This document shows positions 1 to 9,800 of a stretch of DNA of 64,000 nucleotides, one piece after another. The notes under the pieces were generated by a model. The model was not told the origin of the DNA, ran no database searches, and saw only the letters and a list, made by a program, of their open reading frames with translations. Position 1 is the first letter of the stretch. Every line of letters begins with the position of its first letter. The translations under genes were made by a program, and so were the position numbers. Source of the stretch: Cystobacter fuscus (GTDB taxonomy: Bacteria; Myxococcota; Myxococcia; Myxococcales; Myxococcaceae); NCBI RefSeq assembly GCF_002305875.1, contig NZ_CP022098.1, positions 3,844,001 to 3,908,000 of the forward strand, written 5' to 3'.

Positions 1-1239
1 GCTGCGGACGGCCATCTCCTGGTCCTGGAACATGACCTTGGTGAAGATGTCCCACAGGAAGTAGCTGCGGCCCTCCGCGCTCGGCTCGGCCGGGCGCGAG
101 TCCCCGAAGAGATCCGACGAGGAACCGGACAGCCGCTCCATCGGCTTCTGGTCCTGGGTGCCGCTGGTGAAGTACAGCCCGCGCATCACCGGCGTGTCCT
201 GGTACACGTTGTCCAGGAAGAGCGGCTGGGCGAACTCGGCCAGGTTCTTGCGCAGCTCGTCGAAGCGCTGGGGGAACTGGTAGATGTGTTCGCGCGCCTC
301 CAGCCGGCGCTCCTGCCCCAGCCGCTTGAGGGTGCGCTGCTCCAGCACGCTCACCAGCTCGTCGAAGCGCTCCAGCAGCAGATCCGTGGACGCTTCCGCC
401 TGGGCGCCCATGGGCACGGTGAAACCCCAGATCTGCCCCCGCTCGGAGCGGGTCAGGTCCGCGTACATCTCCGTGAAGCCGGGGATGAGGTCGCACTTGG
501 TGAGCATCAGGTACACGGGCACCAGCGTGCGCAGGCGGGACGTGATCTCGTCCAGGCGCTCACGGATGTTCTGTCCCAGCTCGCCAGCGGCCTGGGGATC
601 CACGCCCATCAGCTCGCTGACGCTCACCGCGACGATGAGCCCGTTGATGGGCCGCTTGGGGCGGTACTTCGAGAGCGTGTCGAGGAAGGCGAACCACTCG
701 GGCCGATCATCCTCGCTGCTCAGGTAGCGGCCGGCGGTGTCGAGGAGCACGGCCTCGTTGGTGAGCCACCAGTCGCAGTTGCGTGTGCCACCCACGCCCC
801 GCACGCCGCCGCCCTTGGAGGAGAGATAGGGGAACTTCAGTCCCGAGTTGCGCAGCGCGGTGCTCTTGCCCGCGCCCGGCGGCCCGACGATGAGGTACCA
901 GGGCAGGATGGCGAGCGCGTCCTTGCGGCCCCGCGACAGCTTGGAGGTCTTGAGCGCCTCCACCGCCTTGGAGAACTCGGCCTGCATGGCCTTGATCTCC
1001 GGCTGCAGGTCCGGCCGTACCGTCTTGATCTGCTCCTCGGCCTGGGCCTCCAGGGCGCCCTCGAGCTTCTTGGCCGCCTTGCGCGAGCGCACCTTGCCCA
1101 CGAGCCACTTCACGCTCGCGACCACCAGCAGCGCGCCCAGGGCGACGAGCCCCGTCAGAAGGGGCGGCAGCCCCAGCAGGGAGATGGCACCCCACGCCAT
1201 CCCCACCAGCGTCGTGACGACGAGGGTCCAGAACATCAT
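1..1239 (-). CDS. tssM: TssM (IcmF-family) T6SS inner-membrane protein, N-terminal part
   Basis: The reading frame starts at 1239 and leaves the window at base 1, so about 413 N-terminal residues are seen. TssM is the large inner-membrane component of the type VI membrane complex TssJLM. Two hydrophobic segments lie near residues 4-28 and 29-47. A Walker A motif GPPGAGKS follows at about residues 119-126, with the GGTRNCDWW and DTAGRY segments typical of IcmF proteins downstream. The start ATG overlaps the tssL stop codon (ATGA), so the two are translationally coupled. The C-terminal TssM domain lies outside the window. Confidence 0.95.
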   Translation of the reverse strand, partial: MMFWTLVVTTLVGMAWGAISLLGLPPLLTGLVALGALLVVASVKWLVGKVRSRKAAKKLEGALEAQAEEQIKTVRPDLQPEIKAMQAEFSKAVEALKTSKLSRGRKDALAILPWYLIVGPPGAGKSTALRNSGLKFPYLSSKGGGVRGVGGTRNCDWWLTNEAVLLDTAGRYLSSEDDRPEWFAFLDTLSKYRPKRPINGLIVAVSVSELMGVDPQAAGELGQNIRERLDEITSRLRTLVPVYLMLTKCDLIPGFTEMYADLTRSERGQIWGFTVPMGAQAEASTDLLLERFDELVSVLEQRTLKRLGQERRLEAREHIYQFPQRFDELRKNLAEFAQPLFLDNVYQDTPVMRGLYFTSGTQDQKPMERLSGSSSDLFGDSRPAEPSAEGRSYFLWDIFTKVMFQDQEMAVRS

Positions 1240-1928
1240 TGCGACGCCCCCGTGTTGGTGGCCATGTGGAGCTTGATCTCGTTCATGAAGGTGTCGACGG
1301 TGCTGTCCAGGTTGAACAGCAATCCGCCGTAGACGACCAGAGCGAGCACCAGTGCCCCGAGGGAGATGACCATCGGCGACAGCTTGCGCTTGCCCGCGAG
1401 CATCGACTCGGTGGGCCGCTCCGCGTGGGGCGACAGGACCTCGAAGTCGAAGGGCTTCGCCCGCTCCAGATCCTTCTGGACCGAGTCGATGAGCGTCATC
1501 AGCTCCAGCTCGCCGCCGCGGATGCGGTAGCGGCCCTGGAAGCCGAAGAGCATGCACAGGTAGTAGACCTGCAGCACCTCGGCGCGGTGTGGATCCTTCC
1601 GGATGGCTTGCAGGCGGTGGAAGAAGCCGTCACCCGCCACGTTCTCGTTGAAGTACTGCAGCTGCAACTGGTTGGTCATCCAGAAGGAGCGGTAGGGCTC
1701 GGGCCGGCTGAGCGCGACCTCGTCGAGCAGGGCGACGAGGGCGTAGGCCATGTCCTGGGCGTCTTGGTGGCTGAAGCCCAGCACCGCCGCGCGCCGCAGC
1801 ATCTCGTCCACGACGCCGCGCAGGCGGTGGTGCAGCACCTCGGGGGGCGGCACCGCGGCGGCATCCGAGTTGCGGATCCGGATCGCCGCGTCGAAGCAGT
1901 CCTTGGTGGCCTCGGTGGTTCGTTGCAT
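1236..1928 (-). CDS. tssL: TssL (DotU-family) T6SS inner-membrane protein, short form
   Basis: 230 residues. The cytoplasmic DotU domain fills about residues 10-160, including the family signature GFQGRYR at 129-135 and the preceding YYLCMLFGF stretch. A single transmembrane helix lies near residues 185-206, followed by a short periplasmic tail. There is no C-terminal peptidoglycan-binding OmpA domain, so this is the short TssL type; wall anchoring would have to come from another protein. It follows tssK after 12 bases and overlaps tssM by 4 bases, in the order tssJ-K-L-M. Confidence 0.95.
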   Translation of the reverse strand: MQRTTEATKDCFDAAIRIRNSDAAAVPPPEVLHHRLRGVVDEMLRRAAVLGFSHQDAQDMAYALVALLDEVALSRPEPYRSFWMTNQLQLQYFNENVAGDGFFHRLQAIRKDPHRAEVLQVYYLCMLFGFQGRYRIRGGELELMTLIDSVQKDLERAKPFDFEVLSPHAERPTESMLAGKRKLSPMVISLGALVLALVVYGGLLFNLDSTVDTFMNEIKLHMATNTGASQ

Positions 1929-1940
1929 GGCGGTGGGTCG

Positions 1941-3308
1941 TCAGCGGGAGGCGGTGGGGACGGCGAGCAACTCCACCGTCGTCTGGGAGGCGTCGAAGGG
2001 GTGCGGGAGGTAGAGGGCGAGCGTTCGGTCGCGCATCGCGTTCCTCCAGTAGCCGTCCGAGATGAAGAGCGAGAAGTAGAGGGTCCCCGGCTGGATGGGC
2101 ACCTCGGGCGGAGGGCGGTAGTTGACCTGGATGGGGACGCCGGGCGACGCGGCGTGCACCAGGTTCTGGATGTCCCCCCAACTGGCGAGCTTGGCGAGCT
2201 TGGGGAGCTGCTCGGCCACCATCCGCTCCGGCAGCTCGCTGCGCACGGAGAGGAAGAACTGGCCGCAGCGATCGAGCCGCTCGTCCTCCAGTTTCCCGCG
2301 ATAGAGCCGGTCCTCCCCGGGCTGCATCTGCACCGCGAGGCACTGCTCGAGCGCCACGGCGCGCAGCAGCGTCTGGAAGCGGCGGAAGAGCTCCTCGAAG
2401 GTGACGCGCAGCTGGGTGAACTGGAAGGGCGGCAGGGTGGTGGGATCCGCGTCCGCCACGAACGAGCAGAGCTGTCCCGCGCACTGGCTGAGGGCCAGGT
2501 AGAGCGCGTGCGGCCTCATGCTGCCCGAGTCGATGGCGTGCTGGAGCAGGGGGATGATGCCGTTGAGGGCGTTGAGCTCCAGGAAGAGCGTCACGTCCGA
2601 GGCGGCGAACTCGAGCGCGGAGGCGTCCCGGTGCCGGCGCCGCGAGGCGAGCTGGCGCTGCTTGGCGACGATGAGCCGCAGCAGGTTGCGCAGCTCGGAC
2701 ATGATGTAGGGCGACGCGTCGATGCGCAGCGCCGGCGGGATGTAGTTCTCCACGAGCGTCAGGCTGCCGGAGCGATCGCGCGACAGCTCGAAGAGCTTGA
2801 TGGCGTCGTAGTCCTCGCGCGGCTCGGTGCCGAAGAGCAGCCGCACGTTGCGCTGCGCGAAGGCCACCGGGACGATGGAGGTGGACGAGGTCAGGTCGTT
2901 CACCGGCCGGTTCGTCGGACTGAAGCGGGGATTGCCGCCGACACGCTCACCGCCGCCGTAGCTCTCCACGCCACTGCGCTCGCGCGGAACGCCGAGATAG
3001 ACATCCAGCACGTGCTGGGCGGGAGGAAAGAAGCCCTCGGTGGGGCGGGCCGGCGGGGCCTCGGGGTCGCCGCTCTGGAAGGCGAGGGGCAGCCCGTCGG
3101 GGAGGACGCCGCTGAAGTGGCGCAATTGCACGCGGCCCGCGCGCAGAGCCTCCATGTCCAGCTCCAGCGCGCTGACGCCCCACGGGTACGGCTCCACCGC
3201 CGCCAGCCGAAGGTCCAACAGGTTCTCGTGATACAGGTCGAGCTGCTGCAGGTGGTGGGGACTCATGAACATCCCCTCCGACCAGACGACGCGCTGAGCG
3301 ATCTTCAT
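1941..3308 (-). CDS. tssK: TssK T6SS baseplate protein
   Basis: 455 residues from the ATG at 3308, which overlaps the tssJ stop codon by 4 bases. TssK links the cytoplasmic baseplate to the TssLM membrane complex. The opening MKIAQRVVWSEGMFMSPHHLQ is the highly conserved TssK start (shell domain), and the IVPVAFAQRNVRLLF and QFTQLRVTFEELFRRF regions fit the rest of the family. Length is normal. The longer reading frame upstream of 3308 lies inside tssJ and was not used. Confidence 0.95.
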   Translation of the reverse strand: MKIAQRVVWSEGMFMSPHHLQQLDLYHENLLDLRLAAVEPYPWGVSALELDMEALRAGRVQLRHFSGVLPDGLPLAFQSGDPEAPPARPTEGFFPPAQHVLDVYLGVPRERSGVESYGGGERVGGNPRFSPTNRPVNDLTSSTSIVPVAFAQRNVRLLFGTEPREDYDAIKLFELSRDRSGSLTLVENYIPPALRIDASPYIMSELRNLLRLIVAKQRQLASRRRHRDASALEFAASDVTLFLELNALNGIIPLLQHAIDSGSMRPHALYLALSQCAGQLCSFVADADPTTLPPFQFTQLRVTFEELFRRFQTLLRAVALEQCLAVQMQPGEDRLYRGKLEDERLDRCGQFFLSVRSELPERMVAEQLPKLAKLASWGDIQNLVHAASPGVPIQVNYRPPPEVPIQPGTLYFSLFISDGYWRNAMRDRTLALYLPHPFDASQTTVELLAVPTASR

Positions 3309-3958
3309 GCACTCCCCTTGGGGTGGTCTGGCACCTCGGTCTCGGAGGGCACGGCGGGCGCCGGCTGCGTCAGCGAGAACTGGGTGCGAAGCATATCGAT
3401 TTGATAGCCTTGTAGCCGGTAGCGCAACTGCACGTCTCCGGGCCTGGGCTCGCCCTGGTCGCCCGCGGCCCTCTCGACACAGAAGGGCGGGAGCACCGGG
3501 TCGAGCGCGGAGACGGTGCGCCACGAATAGCCGAGTGGCTGGCGGAAGTGACCCATGGTCAGGATGAAGCGCGCCTTGGGATCCCGCTGGATCCACCGCT
3601 GGAGTTTCTGTCCGGGGGCGACGGTGAACTCAGCCACCTGGAGCAGATCCTCTCCCAGGAATTCCTTGGGACGGCCCCACAAGTCACGAAAGCCCGCGCG
3701 CTCCAGCTTCGCGCTGTCCTTGAGCTGGATGACCTGCACCACCGTGGGCAGTGAGCGCCCGCGCGGATCCGGATTCACCTGCTCGGAGACGTCCAGGACG
3801 ACCTGCATGGGAGGTGGGGTCTCGCATGGCGTTGGCCCGATGCGTTTCGCGCATGAGGTGCCAGCGGTGGCCGCGAGCAGGAGCGTGAGCAGAATCCTCC
3901 GGCCTCGGCCGCCGGAGAGGGCACGCGTCTTGGTGTATGCGTGTGGCTGCGCCTTCAC
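3305..3958 (-). CDS. tssJ: TssJ outer-membrane lipoprotein of T6SS
   Basis: 217 residues from a GTG at 3958, chosen because AGAGGA lies just upstream; another in-frame GTG at 3973 has no good ribosome site. The N-terminus has an Arg-rich segment, a hydrophobic stretch and a lipobox ending AGTSC (Cys about 36 from this start), so it should be lipidated and carried to the outer membrane. The C-terminal part (VVLDVSEQVNPDPRGRSLPTV, then VQVIQL and FRDLW) matches the TssJ fold that contacts TssM. It is the first gene of the leftward tssJKLM run. Confidence 0.92.
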   Translation of the reverse strand: MKAQPHAYTKTRALSGGRGRRILLTLLLAATAGTSCAKRIGPTPCETPPPMQVVLDVSEQVNPDPRGRSLPTVVQVIQLKDSAKLERAGFRDLWGRPKEFLGEDLLQVAEFTVAPGQKLQRWIQRDPKARFILTMGHFRQPLGYSWRTVSALDPVLPPFCVERAAGDQGEPRPGDVQLRYRLQGYQIDMLRTQFSLTQPAPAVPSETEVPDHPKGSA

Positions 3959-4277
3959 GAGTCCTCTTCGCACGAGCAGTGGAACCCCCCACAGCAGGTC
4001 GGATTGGCGGTGGAAAACCTGCCAGAGTGTTCAACAGACCGCAAGTCCATGGTCAATGCCCGCTCGAAACATTCGTGACTTCCGAGTGACGGGGGCGGAC
4101 CTGTAGCGAAATGGGGCAACGGACTTAAGTATGTCTCTCTTGAATTGCTTGATTCAGAGGCGCGCGCGGCTCTGTTGGATTGGAGCCGGACGCTGCTAGA
4201 GTGACTCGGACTGGTATTTCTGCTCTACGCGGTGGCGCGCCCTGGCTGGGCCGCGGCACGTCCGAAGAGGGGGATTC
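3959..4277. promoter_or_regulatory. divergent intergenic region between tssJ and the OmpA/TSP3 gene
   Basis: 319 bases without a convincing gene. It must hold promoters for the leftward T6SS genes and for the rightward outer-membrane protein. The stretch around 4115-4160 is less GC-rich than its surroundings. GAGGGGG at about 4268-4273 is the ribosome site for the gene at 4278. I looked for a -24/-12 sigma-54 site on both strands and found only weak matches. Confidence 0.5.
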
Positions 4278-6098
4278 ATGAGACGAAGGATGTTTGGGCC
4301 TGTCGCGCTGGTGCTGTTCCTGGCATTGCCAGGAATGGTGGCCTTCGCGCAGCCCTCGCTGCGTGGCTTCGAGCTGGAGCGGCTGGACCTGAATCCTGGC
4401 GCCGAGGGCTCGTTGTTGGTGGGGATGGGGGAGATGCTGCGGGCCGGTCAGTTCCGCCTCTCCGCCGTGGGACATTACTCCCACAATCCGCTGGTGATTT
4501 CCCGGGAGGGAGAGGGGTCCACGCCCATCGTTGGGGGACGGGCCACGATGCATGTAGCCGCCGCTTATGCTTTGACAAACCGGTTGCAATTGGGAGTGCA
4601 ACTCCCGGTGGTGGCGCTCCAGCGAGGCGAGGGGACGAGCCGGACAGGCTTGACGAGCCCGGGGTCTTTCGGGCTGGGAACGCCCGAGGTGGGGTTGCGC
4701 CTGGGTCTGTTCGACCAGAACGAGAAGGGCGGGCTCGACGTGGCGGTGGAGGGAGCCGTCGGGCTGCCCGTGGGCAGCGTCGAGGGCCTCGGCCGGGACG
4801 AGGGAATGCGTTACATGCCCAGGGTGATGGTGGGGCGGCGCTTCGGTTTCATCCGGGCCGGGCTGGACGTGGGACTCCTGGTTCGCCCGGTGGCTCGCAT
4901 CAGTGAGCTGGGCCCTGCGGGTGTCCACGACGTGGGCAACGAGTTGCGCGTGGGCGGAGCACTGGTCTCGACGGGTCGGCGGCTCCGGTACGAGTTCAAC
5001 GTGCGGGGGATGATCCCTCTGTCGGGGCAGTTCGGCTCGGCGGAACTCCTGCCGGGAGCGCGCTATCTGGTCAACCCCTCATTGGAGGTGTTCGCGCTGG
5101 CGGGGGTGGGGGTGGGCGGGGCTCCGGGGACTCCATTGTTCCGGGTGCTCGCGGGCGGTTCCTTCGGGGACGTGACGCCGCGGCAAGGTCCAGGGGAGAC
5201 CTCCGTGAAGTGCGATCTGGGGACCGCCGTGGATCAGGTGAAGGAGTGCCCGGACCGGGACTACGACGGCGACGGTGTCATGAACGGCGTGGACAGCTGC
5301 TGGGACAAGTCGGGCGACGTCTCGCGCGGGGGCTGCCCCCGGGCGGACACGGATACGGACGGCATCGAGGATTCCCTGGACGCCTGCCCGACGGAGCCGG
5401 GTGATGCCGCGCGCCAGGGCTGCCCGATGCGCGACCAGGACAAGGACAACGTCGAGGACGAGCAGGACAGCTGCCCGGCGGAGCCCGGTCCCGCGGAGAA
5501 CCGGGGCTGCCCGCTCAAGGACCGGGACAAGGACGGCATCGAGAACGACCAGGACGAGTGCCCTGATGAGCCCGGCCCGGCCGAGCGCAAGGGATGCCCG
5601 GAGGAAGACTCGGACAAGGACAAGGTGCCCAACCGCATCGACGTCTGCGCGATGGAGCCGGGACCGGAGACGAACCAGGGCTGCCCCGAGCACGAAGTCC
5701 CACTGCTGTCCATCGAGCCTCGTCAGCTCAAGCTGATCAATGGCGCCAAGGTGTATTTCGACCCCAACGGGGCTCGTATCCAGCAGCGCTCCTTCGTGGT
5801 GCTGGACTGGGTGGTCAAGGTGATGCGTGAGCACCCGGAGATCCCACGCGTGGTGGTGGGCGCTCACACGGATGATCGCGGCTTCGCGGATGACCTTCGC
5901 CGGTCTTCCCAGCAGCGCGCGGAAGAGGTGCGCCGCTACCTGATCGCCAAGGGAGTGGCCTCCGAGCGGCTGGTGGCCCGGGGCTATGGTCCGGACAGAC
6001 CCGTCGACAGCAACGCGACATCCATCGGGCGCGAGAACAACCGCCGCGTGGACTTCAAGATCATCCGCAACGGCGAGGAGGCAACCGATGCGCCCTAG
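4278..6098 (+). CDS. outer-membrane barrel protein with TSP3 calcium repeats and OmpA domain
   Basis: 606 residues with a strong GAGGGGG ribosome site. A signal peptide (cleavage about AFA|QP, residues 23-25) leads into about 280 residues of alternating strands that look like a beta barrel. Five or six thrombospondin type-3-like repeats follow (DxDxDG / DxCPxEPG, about residues 322-475). A C-terminal OmpA-like peptidoglycan-binding domain follows, with GAHTDDRG...RAEEVRRYL...GYGPDRP. The barrel resembles the barrel encoded at 13.1-13.9 kb in the gene that starts at 11003. Barrel + TSP3 + OmpA also occurs in TraB-like myxobacterial proteins; that link is only a suggestion. It could act as a calcium-stabilised wall anchor. 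Confidence 0.88.
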   Translation: MRRRMFGPVALVLFLALPGMVAFAQPSLRGFELERLDLNPGAEGSLLVGMGEMLRAGQFRLSAVGHYSHNPLVISREGEGSTPIVGGRATMHVAAAYALTNRLQLGVQLPVVALQRGEGTSRTGLTSPGSFGLGTPEVGLRLGLFDQNEKGGLDVAVEGAVGLPVGSVEGLGRDEGMRYMPRVMVGRRFGFIRAGLDVGLLVRPVARISELGPAGVHDVGNELRVGGALVSTGRRLRYEFNVRGMIPLSGQFGSAELLPGARYLVNPSLEVFALAGVGVGGAPGTPLFRVLAGGSFGDVTPRQGPGETSVKCDLGTAVDQVKECPDRDYDGDGVMNGVDSCWDKSGDVSRGGCPRADTDTDGIEDSLDACPTEPGDAARQGCPMRDQDKDNVEDEQDSCPAEPGPAENRGCPLKDRDKDGIENDQDECPDEPGPAERKGCPEEDSDKDKVPNRIDVCAMEPGPETNQGCPEHEVPLLSIEPRQLKLINGAKVYFDPNGARIQQRSFVVLDWVVKVMREHPEIPRVVVGAHTDDRGFADDLRRSSQQRAEEVRRYLIAKGVASERLVARGYGPDRPVDSNATSIGRENNRRVDFKIIRNGEEATDAP

Positions 6099-6212
6099 CC
6101 GTTTGCCAGAGAATCCCACCGCGAGGGGGGGGATGGAGGAGAGACGCCCCAGGTAGTCCTTCCATGGGGGGGCGGGTTCTGGTTGGCTGTGGAGAATGCC
6201 CGTGGGACCGGG

Positions 6213-6249
6213 ACCGAGGCGCGCGGAAGAGATGTCCGCGCGCCTCGGT
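6213..6249 (+). terminator. 15-bp perfect inverted repeat, terminator-like
   Basis: ACCGAGGCGCGCGGA (6213-6227) and its exact reverse complement (6235-6249) flank a 7-base loop, 115 bases after the OmpA/TSP3 gene. The stem is very GC-rich, but no T tract follows, so it may be a structured 3' end rather than a classical intrinsic terminator. Confidence 0.55.
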
Positions 6250-6804
6250 TCGTGGTGGCCCCTACGGAAAGAGGCCACCGGTCCAGGAAGTGGGGAGCGC
6301 GCTACCTGGCGTGCTTCTTTACCGGCGTGAGTCAGACCTGGCTTTCCGCTACCTGGCGGAAGGAGAGGGGCCGGACCACGACATGGAGGCCCCTTCCTCG
6401 TGAGGATCCGAGTGGCCGGGTCAGGGCAATCCAGACAAAGCGAAGCCGACGGACAACGCGCGGTGCGGCCTCGCGGACCGCGAGTCGAGAAGCAACGAGG
6501 GTCTCGTCGCCAGGGACGAGGAGCGCGGGCCGTGGAAAAGTCCCCATTCCCCTGATGCGTCGCGGTGGTATCCTCGCCCGAGTCGCTCTGGCCCTCGCGG
6601 TTGGAGCAGAGACCCTCTGAAGCTCCCTGTTCGCGGGGGGGATGCATGGACAGAAAAAATGAGGCTCGTAGAGGTACGGCTCCAACACGCGGCGCACCTC
6701 CGTCTGGTGGTGACGCACTTGTTTTCGCGCCGATCGTCCCGTCTGTTGGACTCCGCCCGCTCGTTTCCGCACAGACGCGCCTGGGCCGCGTTGGTGGCGG
6801 ACTC
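6250..6804. other. intergenic stretch upstream of the large Ig-like surface protein
   Basis: About 555 bases in which I see no supported gene. Open frames here are low-quality Arg/Ser-rich shadows, and the in-frame extension of the next gene back to 6565 has no signal peptide logic. The region presumably contains the promoter of the gene at 6805; no -24/-12 motif with correct spacing was found. Confidence 0.4.
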
Positions 6805-9800
6805 ATGAGGATGCTCAAACCCCTGCTGGCGCTGTTGGTGCTCGGCGTGGCCACACCAGCTGCCGCCGAACGGGATACCTTCTTCCTTGGGGAGGGCATC
6901 GATGGCAGCAGAACGGTGGAGGCGGGAGCGACCATAAGGGTCAATACCTATGCGGGGGTTAAACAAAACCTGGCTCGTGACGCCAAAGTCATCCCTATCG
7001 GGGACGTTGAGAACGATAACTTTTTGAGCCCCGCTGGCTTCAGGAAGGGCCAACTGGTTCTCGTGCTACAGACCCAGACGGAGGACCCGGGGGACACAAC
7101 CACCATCGATCTCGACTCTCCGACACCAGGCGAACGGAAGGAGGGACGCTGGGAACTCGCGAGGCTCAGCGCTAAGGTAGATCCCTCTGAGTCCCAGTTG
7201 ACTCTTGAGTCGGGTCTCATCCAGAGCTACGAGGCGGACCGCACGCAGGTTGTCTCCGTCCCCGAGTTCGTCAGCCTTCGTATCAAGGGAACCGGAACCA
7301 TCCAGGCGCTCCCTTGGCATGAGGGTGGTAAAAAGCGAGGGGGAGTCATCGCATTCCTCGTCCAGAACACCCTCATCAACGATGGGGTGATCTCCGCCTC
7401 GGGAGCGGGCTTTCGAGGAGGCCGGGACTCGGGAATCCTCACTTGCCTGGTCCAAAACGAACCCGCCAACCGAGGCGAAGGACTGGGCGCGGATTATGAT
7501 GACGACCAGAATCACAATCCGAGGTTGGCCAATGCGGGCGGTGGCGGAGGCTGTGTCGGCTCGAACAGTACTGTCGGTTTTTCGGGCGGCGGCGGTGGTA
7601 GCAATGGTGGCAGCGGAGGGATAGGTGGCAACACGGCCTCGACTACGAGCGCAGGTGGAAGCGCGAAAGGGGGAGAAGGGGGCGCCAAGCTCGACCGAGA
7701 ACTCCACCCCGGTCGCCTGATCCTGGGAGGAGGGGGAGGTACTGGTCATGAGGGGTCAGGAGGAGGCCGCGGAGGTGGAGCCGTCTTCATTCGTGCTGGC
7801 TCTTTGGTTGGCAATGGCTCGATTGTAGCCAACGGTCAAAACGCCACATCGTCAAATGGAAAGGGAGGCGGGGGTGGGGGCGGTGGTGGCACCATCTATT
7901 TGCGTGTTGCCAGCAACATCGACTGTCTCAACTCGCTCGAGGCCAAAGGGGGCGACGGTGGAGGTACTTCAAACGCCGGTACCGAGTATCTCGGCCCAGG
8001 AGGCGGTGGCGGGGGTGGATACATCTTGCTGCAGGCGGTTGGGAACCAGTGTGTCACACGGGTGACGCACGGTACCGCAGGCACTGCGACGATTAATGGT
8101 GGGTCCTCATCAGCGCATGGCGCCCAGCCAGGAGACGATGGCATCCTTGCCACCCCATTGCGTCCTGAAGCGCTTCAGGACCCTGGAAGCGTGACGAGCC
8201 TGTCAATCTCAGATTCGGTCGTCGCGGGGGGGAGCCTCTTCGTCAAGAGCACGACGCCTACCATCACCATCAATGCGCCCAAAGGCAGGAAAGTCTGGTT
8301 AAGCATTGGTGGCGGTGACTTGGTTGGCCCCCTTACGGATTTGATCGATGGTGGTATTTATCGTTCTGACATCTTGAATCTGTCTCGGGCGACGACGTAT
8401 CGGGTGAGCGCACGGACGGAGTACCAGGGGCTTTGGGGACAGCCGAGTGCGGAGCTGGTGTTCACAGTCGACGACAAAGGCCCTGCCGCTGGCTTCGACC
8501 CGACTCCACCTGCCCACACCAACTCCACCTCGGCGTCTTTCTTCTTCACCTTCCGACCAGACAGCTCGATCGACACGTTCGACACCGTGTCCTTTCAATA
8601 CAGCCTCACTGGTGGCAATTCATGGATCAACACCGACAAGGACGTGACGATCACCGATCTCACGCCAAATCGCGACCATACGTTGTATGTGAGAGCCCTT
8701 GATCTGGCCGGGAACCCAGGGACTTCAGCCTCTCACACCTGGAACATCGACACCTACCCGCCAAGGATCGCCTCCGTGACCCAACCCACCGATGGTGCCT
8801 TGCTGGGCATTTCGAGCAATCCCCCGGCGTTCGCAGGCAAGGTCGAGAAGTCGACGGACAAGGTGGATGTGTATGTGGACAATGAGCCCGTAGCGAACAA
8901 CCGTTCGGTGACGGGCACGGACTGGAGCTATTCCGGCAGTGCCCTCACTCCTGGCGCGCACCAGGTCCAGGTGATCGTGCGTGACCTCGCCGGCAACACA
9001 AAGATGTCGAGCCCGGTGTACTTCTCCATGGACCTGGAAGCACCAACGGTCACCATCCAGTCACCTGTTGGAGACTCCTTGGTGCGCCCCACACCGCTCG
9101 TGGTTTCAGGCACGACCGAGCGAGGCAGTACCGTCACCCTGACCCTCAAGATGGGGACCACGGAGGTGCCCCTTGCCGTGAGGACCGCGCTCGCTGACTC
9201 CAACGGAAACTGGCGCTATGAGACCTCAGCGACACTGGCGGATGGGCGCTATACCGTGGCGGCCACGGCCACGGACCCAGCCACCAACACTGGCGCCCCC
9301 AGCGGTGGAATCAATTTCATTGTGGACCAAGTTCCACCAGAGACGACCCTTACTGGCTGCCCGGCCAATGGGTACGCCAACGCCTCATCTCTCTCTTTCG
9401 GGTACTCCGCCACGGACGCCAATCCGACTGGGATGACCTACGCCTGTGCCGCCAATGTAAACGCCACGACCCAGTCCGTGAACTGCGATCAAGCCTATGC
9501 TGGCTACACCGCCGACGGTACCTATACGTGGCTCGTCCGGGCCACGGATGCCGCGAGCAACACGGATCTGAGTCCGGCTTTCTGCAGGTGGGTGTGGGAC
9601 CGCACGCCCCCCAGCGATGTGAGCATTACCAACAATCCAAAGCCTGTCACCAACGAGGATTATGGCATCTTCGCCTTCTCGGCGACCGACGAGACCAGCG
9701 GCCTCGCCAACTACAGGTGCAGCACGGACGGGGTCATCTATACGGATTGTTTCTCTCCCCACGTCTACCCGACTCCCGAGACCAAGGGCTATGTGCTCTA

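Noticed and set aside
4020-4277. Sigma-54 promoter for the T6SS or the OmpA/TSP3 gene
   Set aside because: Only partial matches such as TGGCTGGGCCGCGGCA, without a proper TTGC element.
4278-6098. Naming the OmpA/TSP3 protein TraB
   Set aside because: The domain pattern is suggestive but no TraA-like EGF/PA14 receptor lies beside it; the Ig-like proteins downstream have a different architecture.
6565-6804. Upstream extension of the giant Ig-like protein
   Set aside because: The 80 extra residues are Arg/Ser-rich, lack gene-like composition and would bury the clear signal peptide that begins at 6805.
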